Position numbers and translations under genes: made by a program. Shown here piece after piece: positions 1 through 11,573 of a DNA stretch of 64,000 nucleotides; position 1 is the stretch's first letter; every line of letters starts with the position of its first letter. The DNA lies in NCBI GenBank assembly GCA_037974665.1, contig CM075767.1, positions 27,305,498 through 27,369,497 on the forward strand, read 5' to 3'. The notes below the pieces were generated by a model. That model was not told where the DNA came from and made no database searches. It worked only from the letters and a program-made list of their open reading frames with translations. This stretch comes from Ehretia macrophylla (lineage: Eukaryota; Streptophyta; Magnoliopsida; Boraginales; Ehretiaceae).

Positions 1-3000
1 CATATTTTCCTTCTAGAGAGAGGCTGGTCAAGAATACCCACTTGTAGGGTTTCGGTTGCCAAATCAATATGAATCTTCCTTGTTGGAAACTCGGCTTCAT
101 GGCGAAATGAATTAATGAATGTTGGCTAATTATGTCACTAGCCCACATACGCTTCAACCAATATGAACTGAGTGGATGAGATGAGAGAACCAAGGGGAGA
201 GGCATCGAGATCGGGCCAGGAAAACTAATGGAATTTTTGGCAAATTTGACCCCCAAAGTCTGCATGTCAAAGTTGGCAAACCGCCGAAAAACCTCTCCTT
301 TATTAATGGAGAGTTGACCAAGTACGATTATGAGCATCGACTTATAGTCAGTCATTCATCTACTTTTTGATAGTTTCTTCGAGTTACCGAAGTGGGTTCA
401 AGCCAAGAAAGAGGTCAATGTCGAAAAAGAAGCTTCATTTGAAAGAGTAGGCAAAAAACAAGGTATAGAATCTTTTGGGTATCTGCCATTCCGTTAGAGG
501 AGATTTTTTGGCTTTTGCTGTCAATAATCAACCTGGGTGGTTGTCATTTTTATTTTTTTCTTTCTCGAGCCAATGGAGATGGGAAAGTGGCTTTTGGGCT
601 TTCTTCTCTCTCGGACCTACCAAATGGCATGCGCCAAGCATATGGTGGTGGAGGGTTTCACCTTGATGGGATTCCTTCCCTTTCTTAGTGAGTGGGGTTC
701 CTTGAACTGATTAGAGTTGGGAGTGGAGACTCCAGAAAAAGGACTAGTTCCATACCTCTGTCGAGCATCTTCAAACCCCGATGATTTCTTGCCTCTCTAC
801 TCTCTATCGGATGATTTTCGACGTGCCTGATTTGGGCTATCATCAACGTTGTCGGCTTCTTTTCTCGAAATGTATGCCAGCAGACCGGTTAGCCCATCAG
901 TGGCTTCTGCTCCTTTAGCCTGAGTTTGGCTTAGTTTGAGTTATTCCTTTTTTGGATCCTTTGTCCAAGGCTTTTAGAATGGATTATTTCACACGTGAAG
1001 GCAGTCAACGTACCCTCCCCCTACCGGTTGTATTTTCTTCAAATTCTTAATCTAACCATGTCATTTCCTTTTTTTACGAGTGCAGGTTCTGCTTTAACAA
1101 CCTAGTTTTAGCCAAGCCAACGAGTATATGTGAATGAAGTCTTAAATGAATGTTGACTAATAGGAGCTTTCTCCTCAGTTCATTGTTAGCTCCATTCCTC
1201 TCGCTATCGGTCGAGCATCTTCAAACCTCGAGCGTCAAGATTTTGTAGAAACCAAGTCTGATTGATGCCGATGCTGGCCATCACCTGAATTCGTATAGTA
1301 GAAAGCTGAAGCTATTTTGCTCGTTCAGTCAGAGGGGGGAGAGTGACCTCCTAGAATAGGAACTGGGGACGTTACAGTTTGTTCCTTAGTTGTTGAGGTT
1401 TAAAGATGCTCGACCGATAGGTAGAGGCTGGATGGAATTCAGCTCGACTGCTAAGGAGAGGAAGGTAGACGCTCGACAGAGGAATGGACGGAGAGTAAGA
1501 TTCTACACTCTCACACATACCATCAACTATATCATCATTATCAAAAGGCACAACAGTATACGAGTCCAAAGGCGCATAGGCATTTGCATGAGGAGATCCC
1601 GAACCACAGCTTTAAATCCGATGCATATGTCTCTGTATCGGATGAACATAAGGCAGAGGCCATACTATTTGTAGTTGAAGGTAGACCTAAAGCTTGAAGC
1701 TCCTCTCCTCTTACTTAACTTAAATGGAGGAGATAGTAAGCAAGACTTTTTACGCTACGGTCTTTCTTCTCTTATGAAATCTCTAGTTTCATCGAGGGTT
1801 CGGTGATTATGATGTCGATTTTGGCTAGGAGTTACCTTTTCCTAGTCACAAACGGCTGGACTTCTTCATTAGGTCCTTGAGTGGTATTCTGTAGGTCAAA
1901 GATGGTAGGCTTCTTTTCAGGGCCAACTTTCTTAAAACCAAGCAAGGAGTGGATTATTTATTAAAGGGACTCCAAAAAATATATATATATATTGGAGTCT
2001 CAGTTGTGAAGGCCGAAATAGTCGGTACTTTCACTACTTTAGAATCAGGAGATACCCTCCAGCTGGCAAAAAAGAGAGGCGAAAGTCTCAAGCTACGCTC
2101 TGGCAAGGAAAACCCCTTTACGTACTATTTAGTTGATTTGGATGCTACTACTTCTGCCTTCTTGTCTTCTTCATTTTCTATCAAAAAGAGGGCATATAGC
2201 CCAAGTCTTGAATACAGGAAAGACCGATTACGACTGTTGCAAGAGTGGACACCCTTCCGACAAAGGACGGGAATCGCACTGATAGAAAAGGAATTCCACA
2301 TAGCGAATTACATAACCCCTAACTCCTCTGTCTACCTGTACCCGAGTGCTTAACAGGAGGAGAGATCCTTCATAAAGAAAGAGCATATCGAAGATACCAA
2401 GCACGGGATGAGCCCAAAGCAAGCAAAAAGGGATAACTGGGCGACTCTTCTAAAGGAAGAAGGGATTCGCTAATGGCAAGAGAGAAATTTCCAATTAACG
2501 ATACTGATTCTGGATGCCCGATACCAGAGGAAAGAAGACCCATTCTGGATGACAGATAGATGACGACATATTCCCTCTTCCCCTTACCAAAAGCATAAGA
2601 TTTATTTACAGGGCGTTAAGCACCAAGCAAGTAATAAAAACCTTGCTTGTATTCCAGTAGTTCAAGAGTTCGAGCCTTGAAAGTTTAGCCTCTTCCAGCT
2701 ATCCAAAAGAGAATCTCTCATCTGGAATCCGTCCAAGTACCGGTTCCTGTCCTTGATAAGGAATCTCTCCTCTCCTTAAGCACTGTAGTAAACTAAACTC
2801 TCTTCAAGCAAAAAAAGGGATGCTACGGCCTATTGGATTAAAGCAAGGAAGCAAGAAAGGCAAGCAAGACAGCGAATGAGTTAGTGCATTTGTGCCCGGA
2901 ATCCGCTATGACTGGTATAGAATCACCTCCTAGTCTTAGTTAGCTCTCCTAGCTGCACTGGAATAACTATTATAGAAGAGTATGGCATCAATCAATCTTC

Positions 3001-4292
3001 TTTGCACGAGCATTGAGGGAGGAATGAAAGAAAGAGAGATGGGGAACAAAGAATTGCCTTTTTACAACCGGGCAGATGGAAGGAATGCCGAGAATCGGAT
3101 GTACAGTATAGTCTAATCAGTCCTAGCTTCCAAACCTGTCCTAGTAGGAAGGGGGAGACTATATAGAATTAGCTTTATGTTATCTATAAGGAAAGAAAAG
3201 AGAGAAGGCTTGGTAGGAGTGCAGTATCGGTCGTAGAGTGCCAAGCCAGTACAGTACTAATACTTTCTTTCTACTTCTACTACTTAGGTTAGTTCATCTA
3301 CGATCTTTCTTAAGATAAGATACAACTATACGACAGTTCTTGTTAGTAGACTCGCAGGACTCGAGAAGTAGACAGCGGGCAGAGCTTGAACAGAAAGCTT
3401 TCAGGTTTGGAACTCTAGTAAAAGAGCTTGGAGATTTTTGCATGGTTGATTAGTAAGCATCACATCTTGATCAATCAATCGGTCCACTGATCCATTATTC
3501 TCTATCGTGTGTGATCACTCACAGCAGCAATCCTTTCTTGTTGAAGAAAATCCTACGTGATGTCGATGCATGAACCCCCCTTCGCCCCTTAAAGAGTAAA
3601 CTTCGTAAGCCAGCTCTTCGTTGGTTGGACTGCCCCCCTAGTAAAGGAATGTCAGGTGCTCCCCTCCTCCCGAAATCAAGAATTCTATCCTCAGCCCTAC
3701 GGAGAAAGGGAATGGATAGAGGAACAAGTACGATAGGCACCCTGAGTTTACCAACCTCAGTGACTGGCTCCTAGGAGTTCCCACCCTAGGGTTGGGGTTA
3801 GGCTATTGCGCTATGCAGGACTCATGGGCTGCCTCAGCCCGACCCCGGGAACTCAGTAGGCTCGCTGCTAAGAAAGACTATGAACAACAATGCTGCCCCC
3901 ACCTGCTAACAGCACCATAAAGATGTAGCTGATGTACGTATGTAGCCCTTGCATCGATCTTACCTCCGCTGCCTGCCCGTATGCGGGTCGACTCACAAGA
4001 AATGCAGCTAGCTCGCCAACTAACAGTTCATGTTTGAGCTTGTTGGCTTCCTTGTCATTTAGACACTACCTAAATTTATTTACTTGGTAGCCTATGTGAG
4101 TATCCGGATGGATAGAGACTGATCCCTTTCTACGTACATAGCCCACCCCCCAGATACATACATACTTTTTTTCCTTTCTCCCATACACTTCCGTGTCCTG
4201 AATCTTAGCTCTTCTCTTTCTTATCTATTCTTACTACTATCACTTTCTAAACCGGACCGGAAGAATTCAACCCTAACGTATCAGGGTCGTAC
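1..4292. other. Mitochondrial-type spacer, no recognised gene
   Basis: No known plant mitochondrial gene, tRNA or rRNA was recognised in this stretch. The texture, rich in AAGAAAG and CTTTCTT words with short repeated words, matches angiosperm mitochondrial intergenic DNA. The phrase around GCTCGACCGATAGG near 1400 recurs near 43375, and AAGCACGGGATGAG near 2400 recurs near 24315. An open frame of 134 codons at 1949-2353 (+) has no recognisable domain and is probably chance. Confidence 0.5.
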
Positions 4293-7158
4293 TATCACAC
4301 CCCAGCTCGACCCTTCTTACGATCAGTCAGGACGCAACAGAATTTTGGCAGCATAACGACAGTAACATGAATATCAGGGCTCTAAACCAACCCTTAAGAA
4401 CAACATACATCAAACTCCACAAGTCACCAACCAACTCCACAACCAAATTAACAGCATACAACGCAACCATTTCATACATTAAACATTCCTTCATCAAATC
4501 TTTCATAGTTATGCGCCTCCGTTCAAACATAATACATTTACTATATAACATACACTTCCAAAATAGATTATAGCCCACCTAGAAGCCTAATCATGTTTTA
4601 GAACAAGATTACTATGCTAGCAATATTTAATCTACTATCTTTACAACATCCTATATAACATGAACTTTTAAGTGAAATACAAGAAAACTAAGTTTAATAT
4701 ACAATATAACAAAAAAGTACAACATCATAAATTAGTGACAAGACTCTGGCACATAGGACTCGTCCACATATGGCATATTATCCTCTTCTGGAGGCACGTA
4801 CCCGTAATATGGATCGGTAACACCTGCATGCATGCAATAATTGAGAGTGAGCTTATATAAAACAAGCCCAGTGAGGATTCGATAGATCTCTAACAGTATT
4901 TACTATACTCCTTGGAAATCATCCTTTGAGCAGTAAACATTCAATGAACATCAATATCATTATAAATGCAACAATAGCAATAACTGTAAACACACAATAA
5001 GGATACAATACATTTGCTGATGAAGCTCCATACACCAATTCAATGCTCATCAACTCCTCCAAACTCAATGACACCAACCTGAGGTACCATGACCTAGACC
5101 CACACCCCATGGCCTATCCGCCCATGTGAGATAGGGATTAGCCATGATAACTGTGCCCGCAGCCCAAGATGCCTCCTAAGGTGACACAACATTATCAAAG
5201 CTCAAAACAATGGGACTCAATTCGAGAACTCAACAACATTGGTTGCCCGACTCTCGACTCATAATAACAATAATAATAACAATTCGAGAAGTCAACAACA
5301 TTGGTTGCCCGACTCATAATGACAATAACAATAACAATAACAATTCAAGAAGTCAACAACATTGGTTGCCCGACTCCCGACTCACAATAACAATAATAAT
5401 AACAATTCGAGAAGTCAACAACATTGGTTGCCCGACTCCCAACTCATAATAACAATAACAATAAGTTAACAATGTAACACCCCATATTAACCCCGAGCGT
5501 GCTCCTCACGGTTTTGTAACAACAATCAATAATCAATAATCAATTAATCCCTATTTCAACAATCGATTAAACAACATTTAACAATAAACAAGTATATAAT
5601 CATGAAACGATTAAGTTAGATAACAAAGTAGGCCATCCAACTCAACAGGCGTTAAACACACAACCAAACCCTACTCTAGTCATCAGCAACTCACAATTCA
5701 ATCACTCAAACACCACCCAAACAACCAAAGGAATAATTTAACATTTTAAAGAAAGACAACCCAAACTTCTAAAAGTCATAACTTACATTATACTAATCCG
5801 ATAACCTCCAAACCAGTTTCTATCACTCACCCACTCAATCAACAACATTGGGCCCCTCAGAAACCAACCATAATCCATCCAAATCAAGCCCAACAACCCT
5901 AAAACCCTAATGCACCATGGCTGAAATTTCTGGACTTTCACATCGACATCACAATCAAAATTTCGGCATTACAACATTACTACCAAGTATTTAACAAACT
6001 TTTACAAGCTAATAGCAATCGATTCCAACCACCACAATTCTAGATATTCAACAAATAGCCAACAACTTAACTTTTAATACCCGAAAAATAAAATTCATGC
6101 TACAACGGTTCAAATCTTATATAAACACATATAAACGATCATTAGCATGCACTGAGCAATAATATAACATCAATTCAACATTCTATTGGTTCAAAATTCA
6201 AATACATACAAAAGCATAAAAATGACATTTTGAGATCTAGAATTTTTCTCTCACCTTTGATGTGTTTTGATGCAAGAAAGATGTAGAATGGATGTCCAAC
6301 AAGTGAAATCAAGCTTTGAATGAAGTGATTTGGACTTGAATTGCAAAAATGTGTGAAAAATGGGTGAAAAACCTTGAAAATGCCTTCTTTCTTCTCCCTC
6401 ATGGATTTTCAGTAATGTGTGTGTTTGCTTTGTTTTTAATGTGTGTTGATGATATAAGCTCAAGGTCAACAAAATTTGCAAAGTTAAAGTTAGTATTTTT
6501 ACTCTTTTAACTAGTATTTTTAGTCTTTTAATTGTTTTTAGACTATTTTTGCTCACCCAATTGCAATTAACACTTAGACTATTTTTAAGTAGTATATTTT
6601 TAGTTGACAACAAGTTTCACATGCATAGACTTACACCCCACTCGGTTAAAAACTCGATTTTTGCAAAAGATGGTGAAAAGTCATATTATTTGTTTTCAAA
6701 TGTCTTGTGAATGCACTATTAATCTAAAATCATTTAATACCACATATAAATACATTTATATTAATATATACTAGGTCAACAAAAGTCAATGCCAGAATCG
6801 GGTTTAGAAGAAATCACTATTTGGCTCAAAAATGCTACTTTTCGCCCAAAAAGTCTATTTAAATTACTATTCCGTTTCAAAATCAATTTTTATCAAACAT
6901 GGGTCTATTAATAATAGAGGACTAGGTTTTAAGATGTTTAAAACACCCATGTAAAAATTTTAGCAGACGTTCATTCAAAATACTATTCACAAAAACCGAC
7001 GATAAAATTTCTAGTGCCGATTTTGATGAAAATTTTATGAATGCTCACATATCATGTATTAGAAGTATTAATCACTTAATTAACACATTTTAATTCATAT
7101 AAGACATACAAATAGGTTAAAACACATAATTACAAATATGGCCAAATTAGGGGTCTCA
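4293..7158 (-). repeat. AT-rich LTR-like nuclear repeat remnants
   Basis: The base texture changes abruptly from mitochondrial-type to AT-rich nuclear repeat. The right part, 5473-7158, starts TGTAACACCCC and ends GGGTCTCA on the plus strand, as an LTR read on the minus strand would (TGAGACCCC to GTTACA). The left part, from about 4293, starts TATCACACCCC, like a decayed TGTCACACCCC terminus seen in other LTRs here. No matching target-site duplication was found, so this may be two abutting or nested LTR pieces. No coding domain is visible. The 3' end of rpl16 lies about 160 bp beyond the right edge. Confidence 0.45.
5218..5464. repeat. Tandem repeat, four copies of about 61 bp
   Basis: Four consecutive units begin CAATTCGAGAASTCAACAAC, continue with ATTGGTTGCCCGACTC and end in an AATAAC-type microsatellite. 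Copies differ by a few substitutions and by the length of the AACAAT tail. The 79-codon open frame across it is a by-product of the repeat. Confidence 0.9.
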
Positions 7159-7318
7159 TACTTACGCTTGGAACAAGAAGGTTCGACGTACAATTTCGGC
7201 GATTAAAAATGAGTATATCCCTCTCCCTTAATGTCTTTCCACTTCTGTCGTTCAGGAACAAACACATCGCCTAATTCTTTTGAATCCCGGCCCGGTTTTT
7301 CCCCACTAAATAATTAGG

Positions 7319-7753
7319 TTACAACCACTGAACAAACTTGGTTGACGAACATGGTTTATGCGCCGCTAATGTAGTAGCTTGTCGAGCATTTGACAATCTC
7401 ACACCATCCATTTCAAATAGGATTTGTCCCGTGGACACACGAGCAACCCAACCCATAGGATTTCCTTTTCCTCTTCCTATTCTTACTTTTGTAGGTTTCT
7501 CGGTAATAGGGAGATCTGCGAGAACTCTTAACCATATCTTACCATTTCTTCAAAATTGTCTGCTCATAGCACAATGGAAGTGTCCGATTATAGCCCGATG
7601 CGCTGCTTCAATGGCTCTATATGAAAGACGACCAGCTCTACAACTTTTAGTGCCATATCTTCCAAAACCAAGTTGTGTACCATCCGATTTGCAACCCCTA
7701 CTACATCTGCCTTTACGATATTTACTATATTTTGTATGTTTCGAATATAGCAT
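7319..7753 (-). pseudogene. rpl16: Mitochondrial rpl16 pseudogene
   Basis: This is a copy of mitochondrial ribosomal protein L16, a large-subunit protein at the tRNA entry/peptidyl-transferase region. The N-terminal part reads [19 protein letters not shown] and [12 protein letters not shown], and the C-terminal part ends SSTKFVQWL followed by TAA, all matching plant mitochondrial L16. An expected CGA codon after the QF residues is TGA, so the frame stops about half-way; the rest reads on in the same frame, including MGRGKGNP- and GQILFEMDGV-like stretches. The start is taken at the ATG at 7753, but the native mitochondrial start may lie a little upstream or use GTG. The 5' end overlaps the 3' end of rps3, as in functional mitochondrial genomes. 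Confidence 0.88.
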
Positions 7754-10700
7754 GCCCCCTTTTTTTTAATATATGAAATCCACACTTTGACACCTGAGAT
7801 TCCATAATGAGTAGATACTTCCACAGGAGCATAATCTATTTTCTGGTTAAATACATTTCGAGATGTTTTTCCATACTTTCCGCATTCCGTTCTAGCTATT
7901 TCTGCACCTTCTGATCGACCTGAACAACATATACGAATCCCCTCAACCCTTTTTTTCATTACTAATGGAATATCCTTTACTATTTTACAAAAAATAGAAC
8001 GAAATGATCTTGTTTTGTTCTTCGGTTGAAAAGAGGTGTCTTGAGCAATCGAAGAAGCACTTTGATAAATAGATTTGATCTTGACCGATTCAATTAAGGT
8101 ATTAGTGCTAGTTCTATTAGACAACAAAGATCGCATTTTTTTCACTTCGTTCAAATAAGAGTTGTACCTGTACGAAATTATTCTGTTTCTCTGTATGATC
8201 TATATTATCATCTCTATCCCCTTTATCAATTCTCCTATCCTACCTAGGTCTATGAATTTCTCGATTAATTCCATTACCTTATCCTTACCCATAAGGTTCT
8301 AACATCTTATCCTTAATTGACCTAGGAGTTGTTCCCGGGAATCCTAAAAAAAATGTTATTATACACCCCAAGCCCATCCCTTGGAAAAATAAGGGTAGCA
8401 CCGAAGAAAGGAAAGAGCGAGATGGTTGTTTCGGTTGTTCCCGCGAAGCAAAGATCATACGCTTAGCGAATGAAGTGGGTCAACCTCTTTTTGACTTCGG
8501 CCAAACACTTTTTCTCGCTGGTCAAGCTTTCTAAAAAAAAGCAATGCTAGAACATATTCTCTTATCTAACGCGATGTCATTTTCTATCAAGAACGCGATG
8601 TCATTTACAACCCCGGCGTATTTCGAATGCATGAAGGCCCCGCTGACCCGAAGTGATTTAGAAAGATTCTTCTTTCTCGATGGTGATCGGTCATGGTATC
8701 TATAGCCTTGCTTATTTTTCAGAAAAAACCTGAGTTCATTTTACTTCTCCCGCTCGTCGGGCCTGATCGACTTGACTCTTTTCCCTGCCCCTTAGCCTCT
8801 CACTTCCTTTCGTTCTTCTTCTGTACCATCCCTTGAATTAAGACACTCGTTCGGGCCGACTTTACCAAATGCCCACCACTGGCCCTTCTCCTTTTCGGGT
8901 CTGGATTTTTTACCTCGTTTCAGTCGTTGTGGTCGATGGGGAAGAAAGAAATGAATGAAAGTTCTTTTGGGAAAATGTAGAATAATACATCTACCGAGAC
9001 GAAAGCCAAAGGTAAGTCTCGTAGGTGGACGTATTGAACCGAAATACGATCTCAGATTGACATCTTGATACACTGATTTACCATAATAATAAATAGAGTC
9101 AATGATAACTCCACCATGAGAAGATTCGCTTACTTCTTGCTTGATAGGAGGGAGGGCTTCCATTCACCAATGTAGACTAAAAGTGCTTTCTGAACTGTGC
9201 TGGTTAGTCACCCATCACACGGCTCTCAAACCCAACATGTGGTAGATCTCGGGAGACAAAGTCAAAGTGCTTGATCTTTTGCCCCATACTTTGAGATGTT
9301 CATCCCCGCCAGTCAAGGTATTTTTATCTTGTGATAGGCTTAGCTTTAAGCTGCTATCGTTCGGTTAGGATAAGTCAAGTACCTTCGGTCGGTTCGCTCA
9401 GGTGGTCTTTCCTTATCTTCCCTAACGTTCAGAGTTGTTCTTGTTTGAGATAAGAAAGGAGCACCAGCCGAGCGCCATGAATGAATAAGAAATTGACAGC
9501 ATAGGGAATCTATGATTCTTATTCGACCGAGTTCTAGCTAGCAACATGTCATTTACATACCGGAGGTTGGTAAGAACTGATGGACAATGCCCCCTAACCT
9601 ATGTGGGCTACCAATGAAGCAACAGGTACTTGATCGGGCGGGGGGTGGTTTGGTTTCGTGTAAGGCCCTCGTAGCAAGAAGAGGCAGTTTTTATTTAAAG
9701 GAGAGGCGCTTTGTATAAGGTTCCAAACCTGCCCACCCTGATGAAAAATCCCTTTCTATTCTATCTTATTAGTAAAGCCTAAATGTCCTTATTGAAAACT
9801 AAAGTGCTAACGAGCGGATGCGTGTTAGCGCAACGGTTTTCGCGCAACTCAAGTCCTTGCTGCCTTTACTAAGATTCTAATCTAAATAGTTGGCCCTTCT
9901 TTCTCAGAGTCAACTTTCTTCCTTCTTGCTTCAGAAAGATTGTAGGTAGCATGATAATCGAAAGTCTTCTCCTGTTTTACGAATCTATAAATCCCTTTAC
10001 TGAGCGAGACTCCATCCATATCCCTACTTGTGGTTATTCTATATTTTCCATTCTATCATTTGTTTGACAGCTTAAACTAGGCTCCACTTTAGATAGGTTT
10101 TTGGTCTTAATCAAGATAGGTCAAGGGCGCGTCGGAACGGTCAGTAGCTGCTTAGTCTTATCCTAGAGTCTAATCTCCTTGTACTGTTTTTTTTTTTAAA
10201 AAAGAAAGAAAGAAGGGGGTCGATTTAGGCTCCTTCCCTTCCACTGCATAGCTGCGCTAGCAGGTACTATCAGCCCTCTGTCCCACGCATCTAACCAGCT
10301 CGCGTGGTTCACTAGTTCCACCGAAAACTCTAATTTGTTGAAGCGGAGCATAGTGCCCTTTAGGCGCCGAGCGAGAAACGTCTCTTCTTTCGTTTCGATT
10401 TTTTCACTGATCTGAAACTTAGCACTTCTTTTCTTATTGATTCTAGGGACAGCGGCATTTTTGAATGAAGTCTATCCGAACCAAATTAGCATTTCTCAGA
10501 TCAGGCTAGGCCTCTCCAGCTGAGCTGGGCGCCGGGGCCCTGGATGCGCTAGAGATTGATGCATATGGGATTGGTTGCCAGGGTTTCTCGGCCTGGTATC
10601 CTGCACCTCGCATTCATGATATCTATATTCAACTGTGCCCCGGAGACACGGTCGAAGCACGCCCGCCCAATGTGCTTCTTTCACAACATGCTTTAGTCTT

Positions 10701-10919
10701 GGGTGTCTTCCAGTGGTCTTTTAGCCTTAGAATAAGTCGTGTCTGCCCCAGACATCTGCAATGTCCTCTCACGCCTTTTTCTATTTAAAATATGGGATAA
10801 ATTGAAGGAAAATACTGACCCATTTGGTGACTTTCACGGTTGCCCTCACTGAACCAACTTGAATCTGAACTATGATTCAGATCAAGTTTTACCGAAATCA
10901 GATTTCCTTTTCGTGCCAT
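7725..10919 (-). pseudogene. rps3: Mitochondrial rps3 pseudogene with group II intron
   Basis: Copy of mitochondrial ribosomal protein S3. Exon 1 (about 10847-10919) starts [18 protein letters not shown] and ends WFS. A group II intron of about 1.75 kb follows, and exon 2 runs from about 9094 to the native TAG at 7725-7727. Exon 2 opens with [19 protein letters not shown] and includes [50 protein letters not shown] and [19 protein letters not shown]. It holds several stops (for example a CAA-to-TAA type after HFIR, and others near 8200 and 8310), a frame change near 8340 and a homopolymer shift next to the C-terminus. About 80-100 codons expected between the FLIEND and LDKRI motifs are missing, at a pair of AACGCGATGTCATTT repeats (8568 and 8592). 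The gene is clearly non-functional. Confidence 0.92.
9192..9225 (-). ncRNA. Group II intron domain V (rps3 intron)
   Basis: On the minus strand this 34-nt segment begins GAGCCGTGTG and ends CAGCACAGTTC, the form of group II domain V, the catalytic hairpin. The loop region reads GGGT-GACT-AACC in place of a typical GAAA tetraloop. It lies about 100 nt upstream of rps3 exon 2, where the family places it. Confidence 0.75.
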
Positions 10920-10932
10920 ATGCACTTAGACT

Positions 10933-10983
10933 TCAATTTTTCTCCCTTTTTCTTCCTGGTCCAATATTTGTTCTCGAAGGTTT
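10933..10983 (-). pseudogene. rps19: rps19 3'-end fragment fused to rpl2
   Basis: After the rpl2 HPHGRGEG motif the frame continues as [16 protein letters not shown] and stops. That is the C-terminus of mitochondrial ribosomal protein S19 (family form [17 protein letters not shown]), not the usual L2 end. The rest of rps19 is absent. The junction falls where both proteins carry a G/R-(R/K)PS stretch, so a short-homology deletion between rpl2 and rps19 would explain it. It keeps the ancestral rpl2-rps19-rps3 order. Confidence 0.75.
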
Positions 10984-11573
10984 ACCTCCTTTCGTGTTCC
11001 CCTCACCTCTTCCATGAGGATGATCCACTAGATTCATTGCAATACCACGAATAATGGGGCATTTTCCCGTTGCCCACCGGCTTTGTCCAGCTTTTCTAAG
11101 CTTACGTGCACCATGGTTGGGATTGAAAACTATACCAATAGTAGCCCGACATCAGGAATCAATGACTTTTTCAATACCCTAAGGTGGCTACACAAGCCTA
11201 AGAAAGAGTGTAGTGGGTGCTGGTTTTTTCATTATTTTAGCAAAGGTTCCTACGGCTCGAGCCAGCTTTGTGCCTTGACCCGGAATTCAATATCATGTAC
11301 CCATGTTCCTATACGTATATCGGCTAATGGTATGCAATTTCCTATTTGAAAATATAGATCAAGTATCTCGTATCTAAAACGAGGGAGGCGTGGCCAAGAA
11401 GCAACCAGCTGACTGCCCCCTTCCACTCAAATTTTCTTCGCTGTGTCAACAAGGTCTTAGTATGTATGGGCATTTTGGGTAGGTCGCAATAAGTCGCGAG
11501 TCAAAGGTTTAGACCAATCACAATTCATCACCATATTGCCCGCTTCCAATTGATGACTGGCTATTATATAAGT

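Noticed and set aside
5210-5460. CRISPR-like repeat spacing
   Set aside because: The units are directly joined 61-bp tandem copies without unique spacers, in plant DNA.
9300-10850. Search for a complete rps19 or a tRNA between rpl2 and rps3 exon 2
   Set aside because: Only the rps19 tail at 10933-10983 was found; the rest is rps3 intron, and no cloverleaf was recognised.
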